From Ceratothoa steindachneri (Eukaryota > Arthropoda > Malacostraca > Isopoda > Cymothoidae), in contig OZ018338.1 in assembly GCA_963969495.1 (NCBI GenBank), positions 45,763,206 through 45,827,205 on the forward strand: 64,000 nt of DNA. Direction: 5' to 3'. Of this stretch, positions 36,705 to 47,880 are shown piece by piece. The notes under the pieces were generated by a model, which made no database searches, was not told the origin of the DNA, and saw only the letters and a list, made by a program, of their open reading frames with translations. Position 1 is the first letter of the stretch; each line of letters starts with the position of its first letter. The translations under genes were made by a program, and so were the position numbers.

Positions 36705-37079
36705 ATGTCTAGCAACTACCCCCGCATACCAATTGTATGCTTTACGTGTGGCACCCCTAGGCACTTAAGTTACAAGTGCCCCCGCCCAAATTCTCAACTG
36801 AGGACCTCGTCGAGTCACCAGGTCCACCAAATCTCTCCTGCCCTTTTGCCTAATCCGCTAGCAGCATCGCCAGCGGACCCTGCTCCCTCTCTCCCGGATC
36901 AACAGGTGAATTTCCTGTTTAACAGGAGTTCCAACGGTAGGCTCCATTTTGAAAATGGCGCAGTAAATGGTTACCGAGTGCCAACCATCGTTATAGATAT
37001 AGGTTCCACCTGTACCACAGGTTCCAAGTGGTACGGTGCCATATTAAGTCTCAGTACTTCAACAGTTTGGCCGACGTAG
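36705..37079 (+). pseudogene. gag C-terminus / protease start of the gypsy element
   Basis: The 124-codon frame holds one nucleocapsid-type knuckle CFTCGTPRHLSYKC (CX2CX4HX4C, about residues 12-25), a proline/serine-rich linker, and then VNGYRVPTIVIDIGSTCT (about residues 85-102). That last string matches the start of retroelement aspartic proteases, with D-I-G-S in the active-site position usually D-S/T-G. Gag packages element RNA; the protease cuts the polyprotein. It ends in a stop after about 20 more residues, so protease is truncated. Confidence 0.7.
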
Positions 37080-37399
37080 TAAAGCCCCGATGAAATTCTG
37101 CTCCGTCCTCAATGGACAGAGCGCATAGCTCTCATAAAACCTAATTTCTCAGCCGAGTGTTACCAGGGCCCAGGCTGAGAAGGATGTACCACTTCCGGTA
37201 CCCCTATCATCCCCAGACATTGACCTCGCCACTAATGTTCAAGGTGCTGAGGTGCAGAAGGATTGCCCCCATTACAATCCCTGTGGGCAAGAGAAAGGAA
37301 GAAGGAGACTGAAATGGTGCGAGGTGATCGGAAGATCGAATACACCACGCGTTAGTATACCGTTCTTTTGTTGAGCCGGAGAGCCCCTCGGCCAACGAT

Positions 37400-37700
37400 T
37401 TGTGTGTGCCGAGAATAAATATCAAACCCGTTCTAAAGATGGCTCAAAATAATCTAATGGACGGACATTTCGGCCATGACAGAATAGCACAGCGAATTTT
37501 TAAATATTTCTTTTGGCCAGGAATGGCCAAAGAAATTATCGACGTCTGCAAGTCCTTTAAGGTCACCTCCAAAGGGCGTGTACGCTCTTGCCCCCCTTCA
37601 AAAGATCCCGAGAGTGCCCTCGCCTCTCGCCCGGGTCTCAATCGGCCTAATATGCCTAATTCTTTCCCCGTCAAGCAAAGGACACATCTACCCCGTTGAA
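37400..37700 (+). pseudogene. Integrase N-terminal zinc domain remnant
   Basis: The frame 37400-37699 reads GHFGHDRIAQRIF, YFFWPGMAKEI and IDVCKSF, the HHCC zinc-binding domain of Ty3/gypsy integrases (H-x3-H ... C-x2-C), but the last cysteine has become phenylalanine. After a shift, 37578-37690 reads PLQKIPRVPSPLARVSIGL and SSKGH, which resembles the start of the integrase catalytic core (VSIDLIGPLP-type). The DDE residues are missing. It sits upstream of the RT/RNase H remnants, which is the copia-like order. Confidence 0.65.
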
Positions 37701-37739
37701 ACCGAGTGTGTGATCCAAACGGTGTGTGTAGAAGCAGAC

Positions 37740-38287
37740 GATAACTATTCCCAGCCGAATTCCGACTTGAACGTAAACCCCAATCTCGCCCCTAATGAGA
37801 GGGCTCAACTCCTTGCCTTATCAAAAGGCTTTCCCGTGTCATTATATCGTCATTTTGGGCAGAATTTCGCTCTCATAGCCGAGCCCCTTAACGACATGCT
37901 TAAAAGAACGGCCTATGTCCCAGTCAATTGGACCCCTCCCGCGGAAGCTCGCTTCCACCAGTTAAAGGACAAGTTAATCTCTGCCCCTATCTTAAGATTA
38001 CAGAATCCTAATAAAATATTAGGTGTTCGTACCAAGGCCTCCCAGGATGATTAGGTTGTGCTCTTGTCCAATATGATGACGATGGAGTGGGATATCCTAT
38101 AGGATATGCTAACAGGAAGCTGTCCCATAGCGAAAAGGCGTATGTCATCAAAGAGCTTGAAGCGTTAGCCATAGTGTAATCTATTCGTAAGTTTAGGATG
38201 TATGTTGAAGGCACCGACAACTGTCTAGTCGATAGCTTGAGTAGGAATCCTATAGAAGACCCTCCGTCCAACAACCTGAGTGTATAG
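37740..38287 (+). pseudogene. RT linker, RT end and RNase H remnant of the gypsy element
   Basis: The frame to 38054 carries a pre-RT linker (ERAQLLALSKGFPVS), then RHFGQNFALIAEPLNDMLKR and FHQLKDKLISAPILRL, the thumb/connection after the RT palm, then TKASQDD where gypsy RNase H normally has TDAS. After a frameshift near 38055 the next frame gives GCALVQYDDDG, GYANRKLSHSEKAY and IKELEALAIV, then a stop, then VDSLSRNPIEDPP to the stop at 38285-38287. The RT palm with YxDD is deleted, and much of RNase H too. No integrase follows before LTR2. Confidence 0.7.
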
Positions 38288-38548
38288 TAATATTCGCATT
38301 TTATTCATTTTTTTGTAAATACTAGTTTGTTTTTTTTTGCCTTGTTGATGTTGTATGTGCGTATGTATAGATTAAGTTATCTGTGGTTACACATATGTAA
38401 ATCCCGTGAGTGTTATGTTTTTTTTTTTTTCTGTTGGTAAACATTAAATTTGTAGCCTTATAAGTTCCCCTCTTAATGAAAGTATTGTAGGCATTTTTTT
38501 CGCTCCAAAGTGTCCTACGCTCTAAAAATTTCTTTGGATAGAGAGGAG

Positions 38549-39144
38549 TGTGGAGGTATCCCCTTAAAATAATATTATTTCCCCACTTCCTAAGATATTA
38601 ATTCGGAAGAGAAAGCGAGCCTTTAATCCCCCCCCCCCCCCTCCTTCCGACCTCACCCTTTTTGGACTCACCACCAGGTCTCTGCGTAATTCCCACCGAG
38701 GCATGACGGTGAAATTGGGGCTACCTCCTGGCCGTCTCAATCACTCCCCCCACCCCCCACCCACCCCACTTGGGTCGGGAGATTACTTTGTACGATTCGC
38801 CGCGAACCACTTTATGACTACCGCCGCCGGTGGCCCGTCTGGCCCACTGAATCCTGCCTTAGAGAAGGTTTCAATCTCTCTTCTTGTTTCGGAGAACTCC
38901 GGGTATATATGCTCCTGCTCCAGGATTAGAGACAGAATTGGTTAGAGGTGACTTCCCGGAAAGGATTGCAATTCAACGAAGCTCTCTCCCGAGAAGTTAA
39001 GTGAAGGTCACAAGCCACGGAAGAGCTTGACATGACACCCGTATTTTCGGGTCAAGGCGAAGGGTCTCGTTAGGATACCTTAGCCTTTCTCATTCGCCTT
39101 CGAATCAAGTTCTCCTGGTGACTTCTTACGGACAAGAGGCCCAT
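38549..39144 (+). repeat. 3' LTR (LTR2), truncated
   Basis: Aligns with LTR1 from TGTGGAGG onward and keeps the TATA region, the GAACTCCGGGTATATATGC block and AAGTTCTCCTGGTGAC. After about 39144 the sequence no longer matches LTR1, so its 3' half is missing or replaced. A C-run at 38629-38641 is an expansion relative to LTR1. Because LTR2 is cut short, no target duplication can be checked. Confidence 0.8.
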
Positions 39145-39206
39145 CTAGTGTCTAGTGCCCACACCCCCAAATCAAGATTGTGGGGCCCCCTCTAACAATA
39201 TTAACA

Positions 39207-39410
39207 GACTTACTCTCTCAAATACTGACTTTACTATTAATACAAATAGCAGACTATTTATTAGAGCTTCTAACAGACCAATATTAACAACAGACTTTAT
39301 TATTAAAACACAACAGACTACTGTAAGAATTTCTAAGACTTATTCGTTCAAATGCTGACTTCACTATTAAAACAACTAAGAGACTATTTATTAGAGCTTC
39401 TAACATACCA
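39207..39410. repeat. 74-bp duplicated units, 130 bp apart
   Basis: 39207-39280 and 39337-39410 are the same length and highly similar (shared ATTTATTAGAGCTTCTAACA). The intervening 56 bp contain further related strings (AACAGACTTTATTATTAA). Non-coding. Confidence 0.8.
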
Positions 39411-41184
39411 TTATAAACACTTACTAGCTCCATAAGTAGGCCCTGGGAGGCACAGTACAAACAAAAAGTTTAAACAGACTTCACAAGTATTTTCCTTCAC
39501 TTGTGCACAAATTCCATAAAGTAAACAAAAGCAGTGTTGCCACTGAAATGTTTTCAACGCAAAAAATTTTGTGACTTTTGTCATACATAGCATGATCTCA
39601 AAAGTGGATAAGAATTTCTTATATCTAATATCTCCAACCCCTACAATACTGGTTCCAGAAATATTCCCGTAATACAAATATTCTGGTCTATCATTAATGA
39701 CACAGTTGAAAAGGAATAGATAAATCAGATAATTACAGAAAATGTGTATTCGAAAGTTTTATATTTTCATTAATAAAATAAAATATTTTAGCCCGCCAGG
39801 GAGCCCCCCCATCCCCGGCCGAGGGAATCGGGGAGGCGGTTGCTATGGTTCTGCCAGTAGTTATGTTATGAGGACTGGTAGGAACTAAACATGGAAGCTG
39901 GGTGGCAAAGTGTCAGTTCATGATGAAAAATCGTCAACCTGATTACACCACAACGTTCTCACTCCAGAATGTAAAACACACTTAAATCGCTTGCTCACAC
40001 AGAAATCCGATTTTTGATTAGTTGATCAGATGAAGATTCATAACTAGGCAGTTTAAACTGATAAATGAATTGCAAGAAGACTTTTACGAAAACTGCACGC
40101 CAAATTTTGCCAACTGCTATAGAGATGAAAATCGTTTGTAGAAGCTAATTTAATTAACAAATACTTTTTATTAGATGAATCAGATGAACAAGTCATAGGC
40201 CTTGCGATGGAAAAAATATATCAATTTCAAGTGAAAAGATGCTTTGATTTGAAATAAAACAGAATTTCTGGCAATATAATGGTGTAAAAAGGAAATTTTT
40301 GAATGTTTTCAGTTTATTACTCTTGGGGGTTAAGTGAGAAGACGGATATCAGCAAATTTCAATTCACTTTGAAACCCATCTGGAATAACTGAGTATCAAA
40401 ATTCAATATTATTTCATCCCACATTCAACCAACTGTATGATTTGTTGAGGGATCTATACTCTGAATCATCTGCTCGCCTAAAGAACTTGATCTTAAGAGA
40501 AGAATAAAAAATTTGTGAAATGCAATCTGATCGTACAGTGAAGATTAGATTCACTGACTAAACAAGTTCTGTAAGCAAGTTTTTTTCTCTCATTTAACGA
40601 TTATCAAGATCAAGTGGAGAAATCCTTTCTCTTGATTTGTTAATGAAATATGTTTATCTTAATACAAAATTCGCACCAAATTCAAGTATTTGGGCACTAA
40701 ATTGGCAAACTCAGATTTCAATTAGAGAAGCACATTTCATTTTCTTCATTTTGGCTTTATTTATCCTAGTGCTTTTAAGATTTGTGATTAAACGATTCAA
40801 TTTTTTATAAAAGTTATGATTTTAATTTGTTTATTTGAGTTATATATGATTTTGATTATTATTATATTTTAGAATTTTTCAAAAAGTTTTATGAGGCAAG
40901 TTATTTTCTTGTATTTTCAATAAACTTGACCAAGAAAAGTTACATTTTTTGCTAAAACTAATTAGCTGGACGATTAATATGTTTGTCTTACGAATTTTAA
41001 GAATATTTTAAAAGAAAAACATACATAGAAATATATATTTTATGTGGTTTCTCTGAGAAAGGAAAATTATTTCAATGTTTTCACAACGTAAAAGGATGAA
41101 AAGCTTTAGGAGAAAAAGATTTTCTGTGAGAGATGGTATAAATAAGAGAGAAATTATAGGAGATGGAAAGGAAAAAAAGCAATA
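39411..41184. other. unassigned AT-rich spacer
   Basis: No gene supported; a short GC-rich C-tract near 39805-39840 interrupts AT-rich DNA. The 88-codon leftward frame 39411-39677 has no motif. Confidence 0.4.
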
Positions 41185-41345
41185 TGCTGGCCGGGAGTCA
41201 AACCTGGGTCTCAATTGCTGCGAAAATACTTGGTTTGGAAGGGTGACGCTTTGAGGAAATTAGAATTGCGGTGCTTGGTAGCTTAGTAGTTGAGCATGTA
41301 TCCTGCTATCGGGAGACTCGAAATAGACTCCTGACAAAGATTTTT
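41185..41345. repeat. tRNA-like (SINE-type) remnants
   Basis: On the + strand GGTAGCTTAGTAGTTGAGCA (about 41278-41297) resembles a tRNA A box with D-loop, followed some 30 bp later by GAGACTCGAAATAGACTCC, a degraded B box. On the minus strand, CCCAGGTTTGACTCCCGGCC (about 41190-41209) looks like another B box. Neither folds cleanly into a tRNA by eye. Two tRNA-derived SINE heads in opposite orientation are the likely reading. Confidence 0.35.
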
Positions 41346-41536
41346 AATTTCTTTACCCTTAACTTTATTACTATCTCGCCAGTATTATATTACCTTAATT
41401 GAGAAGAGAAAATAGCAAAAGAGTGAGCATGAAAGAGAGACGGAGAGTTTGCGTGAAAGGAGTATGAGTCAGAGAGAGGTATGCAAGAGAAAGAGATAAA
41501 TTAAAATATCTGGGTATCCAGATTGTGGGTGATATA

Positions 41537-42478
41537 CGAGGAGCGGTCAAACGGTTTTGCAATTCGGATATAAGGAAACGAGATATGAGGAAAAGTGTTT
41601 TATTATTTTTCAATATAACTTCCCTCGACTTCAATGCACTTGCGCCACTTGTCCCTGAGGCTTCGAATTCCCGACAACCAGAAATCTCCCGACTGCTGTT
41701 CAATCCCCTCCAGGATGGCAAGCTGGACATCTTCATCATCCCCAAACTGGCGTCCACGCAGTGTAGCCTTGAGCTAGTGGAATAAAAAGTAGTCGCTAGG
41801 GGCTAGATCTGGACTGTAGAGGGGATGGTTGAGCTCCTCGAATTCGCACTCGCGCAGGGCAGCTTTTGCAACTCTGGCCTTGTGGACTTTGACGACGTTG
41901 AAGTCGATCATGGGGCGTGAGGTTTCGTGAGGTTTCTAGGGACCCAACGAGCAGAGACCTTGGTCTTGGCCAAATTGTCGTGGATGATGTTGATAACAAT
42001 TCCATGTGATATTCCAAGTTCTTGCTCGATTTATTCGACCTTCACCTGTCGATTTTCGAGGATCATCCTCTCCACACGGGCCACATTGACCTCGTTGGTC
42101 ACATTTGACGGGCGTCTTGGACGGGGGTCATCTTCAAGGTACTGACGACCATGGCGGAACTTTTTATTCCAGCGAGCAATGGTTGCATAGGAAGTGGCGG
42201 TGTCGGTGAATACTGCAACCATGCGTTCATGGATCTCATTTGCATTCTTGCCTTTCTTGGTCAAAAATTTGAACACTGTGCGGTGCTCAACCTTCTCCAT
42301 TATTTAAATATTTGTGACTGACGATCTGCGATCAGCTACTGCTTCTTAAATAGACGAGGCAGGAGCGTGCGGCTGCAGGTCCTGACTTATGATAACTTTT
42401 CCTAACACCCCCACAAACAGCCATCCCCCTTCCTCTGTTTTGCCCTACCGATTCGCTAAACATATTGACCGCCCCTCA
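41537..42478 (-). mobile_element. mariner-type element, internally deleted
   Basis: The ends are inverted: CGAGGAGCGGTCAA at the left and, read in reverse, TGAGGGGCGGTCAA at the right, with similarity continuing for about 30 bp. Both sides have the dinucleotide TA (41535-41536, 42479-42480), the mariner target. The total of 942 bp is shorter than the usual 1.3 kb; the missing part is the transposase centre. The single transposase pseudogene is on the minus strand. Confidence 0.85.
41582..42300 (-). pseudogene. mariner transposase with catalytic core deleted
   Basis: From the ATG at 42300 down: 89 codons with the paired helix-turn-helix DNA-binding part (FLTKKGKNANEIHERMVAVF, then YATIARWNKKFRHGR and LEDDPRPRRPS). 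After a stop the same protein continues with ELGISHGIVINIIH and SARWVPRNLT. It then jumps to the C-terminal part (VHKARVAKAALRECEFEEL, NHPLYSPDLAPSDYF, RGRQFGDDEDVQLAILEGIE, FWLSGIRSLRDKW). The jump removes the first catalytic aspartate region and damages the second (HDN-type) motif, while the third (SPDLAPSDYF) is present. It would be unable to cut DNA. Stops also interrupt it near 42031 and 41793. Confidence 0.85.
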
Positions 42479-43544
42479 TATTTTTCGAGGTGGTGACGCT
42501 TTAAATAAATTATATAAATGTGTGTGTGTCTGTGTTGTGTGTGTTAAGGGCCTTAACAATAGAGTAACTATGGCAAGGTTAAATAAAACGGGAAACGTGC
42601 CTCTCACTTCCATACTTACGAAGCATGTATTTGCATATAATTATATAAATATATCGATATATAATAGATAAACGAAAAGATATGACTTAAACGATGAGCA
42701 ATTGTCATTAATTTAGATTATATTTTAAAGCTAACAGCCAAAAAATACATGCCCTGTAAATAGCAAAACTAAGACACTGTTAAAAATTACCTTTTCTTAA
42801 ATAAATCTCCTAAAATAAATAGACAAAATTTCAGTCTATTTGACGTCATACATTTCCGAGGCCACCCTACTTTTAACATACGGCAAAAAAAGTGTATTCC
42901 CACCCACTGGTCGTAAAAGTAGCAAATTAACCGGCAATGTTGCAAAGTGATCTATGTTTCATAGGCTATTAGTAAAAACTCCTGCGACTAACATACGATT
43001 GGAACAATTTGATTAAATTAGGCAATAGCTTCTGCTAAGTAATATCCTATTAGTAAACCATTTTTTGAGATGAGCCTCACCTCCTGTCATATAAGTACTT
43101 GTTGTATAAAACCTTTTTAAGCTCTAAAAATCCGAGTTTGGTAAGACTCCATATATCACTATACCACTGATGCTACTAAAAGAAAAATCTTAACACAACA
43201 CAATATTTCAGATTCAACTAAATTTGTGAATGAACTATCTTTTCTCTGTTCTACTTCCTGGTTTTGATTTATCAATAAAATTAAAAATTTCCTTAGCTAA
43301 AATTACTTTAATATTTTCCCCTTGGGTTTCCTTGTTCATTTTATTTGCATACCCCAAAACATAAGCTAAATTTTAAATATGTGCAACCCAAGAGATGTTT
43401 GTGAAATTATCTACAGGTAAAATATTTAACCTCAGTTTTGAGACGCTACATTCGATTCAGAACATATCCACGGGAAAATCTTTTCACTTCTTTCTGAGAA
43501 ATTAGGCTGAATATCCGGATAGCCTTTCCATACTCGCATGAGTC
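42479..43544. other. unassigned AT-rich spacer
   Basis: A short GT-rich run occurs near 42519-42544; no gene seen. Confidence 0.4.
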
Positions 43545-44010
43545 ATGAATGAGCGGCGTGTTTAGTGGATCTCTTTTTACTAAATTAACAATCTTATAAG
43601 CAAGATCGTTCTAAGTTAATGTTATACGCAAGATCTTTTCAAGTTAATGTTATATGCAAGATCGTTTCAAGTTAATGTTCAAAATGTCTCTCAAATAGTG
43701 CTAGCCGATGGATCATATAGTCGGTAGATATAAATTGTAGGTTCTTCTCTCTCTTAAACGCTGAAAAGTCTATGTCATGACATAACATGGATATCGCTCT
43801 TGTAGTGCCCCATTGCAACGTTTGTTATTAAAAATATCTATTAACCTTGTTAAATAACAATTTAATAAACGCTCAACACGAGCGAAAAAGAAACTAGATT
43901 TTAATTCCAATTTTATTGGAAACATTTTGTACACTTATTAAATTGAGTTTCAAAATGTTTGCTGTTTTTTTAAAAGAATCAATTGGTTATTCGCAATTTT
44001 TGAAAAGAAG
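43545..44010 (+). repeat. Dispersed repeat family R1, copy 2
   Basis: Matches the reverse complement of 25200-25545 and weakly continues to the AGAAGGAAATTCTTGC region near 44005. Relative to copy 1 it has an expansion: a 28-bp unit (GCAAGATCGTTTCAAGTTAATG type) stands three times in tandem at 43600-43627, 43628-43655 and 43656-43683. Confidence 0.75.
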
Positions 44011-45250
44011 GAAATTCTTGCATTTACAATTTTGTAGATAAAGGAGCTGAATAAATTTTCCTGGTTTCTTTCTGAAAATATAGGATTTTTTCTTCTTTTG
44101 AAGTTGCATGCTTACCCAATTTATGAGCGATAGTAAATGATTTCTTGTTTATCGTAATCAAACCAGCCACTTTAGAGTTACCCCTTGATGGTGAATGTTG
44201 ATTTAATGAACCTCTCAATTTCTTATTCAATCTTTACTTCTGACCATCCTTTCCAAAGTCACAAAGTATTTTGTGCTCTGGAAAAGAGATAGGAGTGCAA
44301 ATTATTCAAATGTTTGTTCCAGTGAGTCCTTTTGAAAAACTCTGGAGTAAGTATTTTTCAAACAGATACTACATTGAAGTTTTGGATTCTCTTTTGTCTT
44401 ATATTTCTTTGAAGCCATATTTAAGGAATGTTTACTGGTGTTTCCTTTTCTCTTTTGAGGCCAGTACAGGAGTAAAAGCGAAAATGATTGAAAAACATGG
44501 ATTGAAATAGAACACTACGTGACTAAATTACTGCTATTTGAATTTATCATTTATTGAAAATAGAATAATGAGAAACCGTTAAATATAAAGAGAAATCTGT
44601 AAGAATAGAAAATGAAAAATTAAGAAAAAATGACTTAGGAAGGAAGAGAGGAAATGAAAAACTACATTAATAACAAATGTTTTGCTACCGCACCTAAAAA
44701 AATATATTCTAGGGTATTTGTGGACGTAGATTACAAAAAATAAAATTTCATTTGCACAAAATAAGTAGAGGTTTCGTAAATTGCTGATGACAAAATAAAA
44801 TATTAGCAATCACCATAATGTACATACATACATATATGTAGCTCCAAGGTTTAGCATTTACTTGTAAAAGAAGCTATTTAAAAAAATTTCATACTAGCTA
44901 TCGTAAAAGAATGGATATCGTCATTTAAATGTTTATTTGAATTGATTTTACAAACTGATATTAAACATGATAAATTTTTATAAAAAAAATAACTGAGCTT
45001 TATTTTTTTTAGCGTAATGATGTCTGGAGAGTCTACAAGAAGTCAGACACCATCGCCCGACCCGAATGTCCCTTGTATTTGTGTTGAATAGTAGCGATTT
45101 CTTGATGAATTCTTTCACCATGTTTATCGCTGAGTTCTTCTGCATTCTATGAAAAGAAAGACATATTGAAATGAAGGAAATGCAATTTTAGGGACATCTT
45201 TTATACTAAAATATTATAAAAATTAAAATTTGTTTCGACAAGAGTTTTAT
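44011..45250. other. unassigned AT-rich spacer
   Basis: Short frames at 44024-44230 (-), 44271-44510 (+) and 44579-44809 (-) lack motifs. Confidence 0.4.
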
Positions 45251-45530
45251 ACTTGTCCTTAAAATGTCAGGCCTCTAATTATATCTCATTAATAGTAGTT
45301 TTATATTTATAGGGGGCAGAAAGTTGGATCAGGAGTTGGTAGAAAGAGGACCTGCTGTTACCTGCACAGCCTTACCAGCCGCCTTTCAGAACTTGTCCTT
45401 AAAATGTCAGGCCTCCAATTATATTTTATTAGTAGTAGTTTTATATTTATAGGGGGCAGAAAGTTAAATCAGGAGTTGGTAGAAAGAGGACCTGCTGTTA
45501 CCTGCACAGCCTTACCAGCCGCCTTTCAGA
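45251..45530. repeat. 140-bp tandem duplication, two near-identical copies
   Basis: 45251-45390 and 45391-45530 begin ACTTGTCCTTAAAATGTCAG and end GCCTTTCAGA. They differ at only a handful of positions, all in the first 100 bp. A third partial start (ACTTGTTACC) follows at 45531. The 119-codon frame 45404-45763 begins inside the second copy and continues through a leucine/proline-rich stretch without a known domain. Confidence 0.95.
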
Positions 45531-45884
45531 ACTTGTTACCATTTCCTTTGTTGCTGCACCTGTTGCCAGCTCCAGACATACCCGTCTCTGTCGCTCTTAC
45601 CGGGAAGTCGGGTACATCTGGGCTTATTACAACTCTCCCCTATTTGCAAGACAATTACCCTCTTTGTATTGCCTCACTACTTCCGTCACAGGTATTTGTA
45701 ATATTTCTTTTGATCTTGCGCCCCATTCTTTGGTTCTCGTCATCGAAACCTTCAGTCACTTAAAAGAGACGTGAGACTGATTGTCGGGAGTAGCAGTGCT
45801 TATTTTATAACGAAGTGTTGTCTTTATGGCTTAGTCGAATAAAAGCTATATTTTAATAAGTTACCTTTAAAACAACAGATTGAG

Positions 45885-46010
45885 CAACGGAAATTGAGTG
45901 AGATTATTCTATTTGTTAAAAAGAATAACTCTTGTTCTATAAAGCGATGCATCGATGAAAACACTCCAATGGCTATTATGATCCTAAAGCAAATAATCTA
46001 GCTCGTCAAA
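45885..46010 (+). repeat. Dispersed repeat family R1, partial copy 3
   Basis: Matches 24990-25110 in the same direction (GGAAATTG.GTGAGATTATTCT, then TCTATAAAGCGATGCATCG.TGAAAA, then AAGCAAATAAT). Confidence 0.6.
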
Positions 46011-47030
46011 AACTGGAATTTAATATCAAAAGTAATAATTCTTCAACATTATTAATTTATCTTATAAATCGTCAGAACGGCTTTGAAAATTGTTATACTA
46101 ACATTGTTAGCCAATATTTTTTCCATAAGCGGCGACGATAAAGTGTCTTTCAGTTTTGTTTACCATAAGTGGCAAACCAAATCATTTAGCTAAGGTGGAG
46201 TCATGGTTTTGGAGAGGAATCTCGCCCTTGATCTCATATAACTTATCTTATGCATGTCCATTCGCAGAATCATCTGAACCAGTAATATTTAAGGCAGGTA
46301 GTTTTGGTATTGGTATTTCGGATGAAGGACTGGGCGGATGACAGAGCGAAGATTGCGATAGATCATAGATGAAAGAAACATCGTATTTTTACCTGGAATT
46401 GTTTATGGTTTATATTCAATTCTTGCCATTTATTCTAAAACTGTTTATTGTATATCCACAATTCTCAGTATAATTACATCAAATACTCAATCCGAGTTTG
46501 CTTTAAACAGAAATAACAGTAAGTGGTATGATCTTGTGGTTCAAGTGAACAAGCAGCACTCCAATTTTAAATTCTTCAATTTTCCTTAGAATAATAATTT
46601 TGGACAATGTATTACAATATGTGCGATGCCTTATCTTTATCTTGAGAAAATCTTTTAGCCAAAATATAAATCACAATTTTTTTTAGTAAAGGACTGATTT
46701 TTTGTTTATTTTTCTTAAATATTAACTAACCACATACGAGTATTTAACAAATCTAACTATGTCATAAAAAAGCTGATTTTATAAGAAATTGTCCATTTTA
46801 ATTCTTAGCCCTTTGATTTATGAAATTTTTTATATTTCTTTTGTTGATTGAACAATGGGTTTATATTTGCATATATATGTATTCATAGTTATGTGACTTA
46901 TATTTCGACATTTCATACACACTCTCTATATGACTTTACCCTTTTGTACATGCCTCTAATCACTCTTTTCTGATAATTTATTTCAATTTTTGACGCCCAA
47001 TTTGTTTTTTATCCTTTTGTTCGTTGTACG
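46011..47030. other. unassigned AT-rich spacer
   Basis: No motif seen on either strand. Confidence 0.4.
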
Positions 47031-47063
<33 letters not shown>

Positions 47064-47383
47064 AAAATTAATGCAATATCGCAAGAAAAGATGAGGAATT
47101 GAACCACATTCTCCGAAGACAATTTAATTTAGAACAGTTTCGGTGTATCTCACACCCTTTTTCAACTAATCTGGGAAGGGGGGGAGGTCGGCCTAGACAT
47201 ATTGAAGGTCTGACAAGTAGGGGATTGGGGGAAAAAAGAGGGGATCTTTCACGACCTGACCCTGTGTTATTATGTTTGTATGCACTTTTCTTATATTTTC
47301 TATCCAGTGTCAGTTGAAAAAGGGTGTGAGATACACCGAAACTGTTCTAAATTAAATTGTCTTCGGAGAATGTGGTTTAATTC

Positions 47384-47428
<45 letters not shown>

Positions 47429-47670
47429 ATTAATGCAATATCGCAAGAAAAGATGTGGAATTAAACCACATTTTCCGAAGACAATTAAATTCAGAACAGT
47501 TTCGGTGTATCTCACACCCTTTTTCAACTGACACTGGGTAGAAAATATAAGAGAAGTGCATATAAGCATAACACAAGATCCCTTCTTTTTTCCTCCAGTC
47601 GCCTACTTGTGGCTAATCTATGGGGGGGGGGTAGGCCTAAACATATTGAAGGGCTGACATTTTACTATTT
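47031..47670. mobile_element. Penelope-like 3' tails: two opposed and one further copy
   Basis: Three fragments share the 3' untranslated sequence of the PLE at 62142-62400. Tail A (about 47060-47210, minus orientation) contains GAACAGTTTCGGTGTATCTC. Tail A' (about 47211-47386) is the same sequence in plus orientation, placed head to head with A. Tail B (47425-47670, minus orientation) runs to TAGGCCTAAACATATTGAAG, also found at 62378-62397. AT tracts at 47031-47059 and 47387-47424 lie at the 3' ends. No coding sequence is included, as expected for 5'-truncated insertions. The ORFs here are shadows of this repeat. Confidence 0.85.
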
Positions 47671-47835
47671 TTGTTCGTTAACAAGAATTTTTTTTAATTT
47701 TTACTAGATAAGATGCCAAATAATTTGTCGTTAAACAAAGAAAAATGAAAATACATACAATTAGCATCACAAAAGTTCAAACTACACGCAACATGAAACG
47801 GTAAAAAAGAGGCCATAAAAATACAGAGAGCGGCG

Positions 47836-47880
<45 letters not shown>

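Larger units (their letters stand above)
35502..39144 (+). mobile_element. Degenerate Ty3/gypsy-type LTR retrotransposon
   Basis: Two long direct repeats bracket retroelement coding remnants. LTR1 starts TGTGGAGGTATT at 35502; LTR2 starts TGTGGAGGTATC at 38549 and is followed, with many substitutions and indels, to about 39144 where it breaks off. Between them lie, in order, a gag zinc knuckle and protease start (36705-37079), an integrase zinc-binding region (37440-37700), RT linker/RT end and RNase H remnants (37740-38287). A purine run (GGATAGAGAGGAG, 38536-38548) just before LTR2 fits a polypurine tract. Several frameshifts, stops and large deletions make it inactive. Confidence 0.8.

Noticed and set aside
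43600..43683. Three 28-bp units as a small CRISPR-like array
   Set aside because: The units are directly adjacent with no spacers and lie inside a dispersed repeat that has a single unit elsewhere; this is simple tandem expansion.
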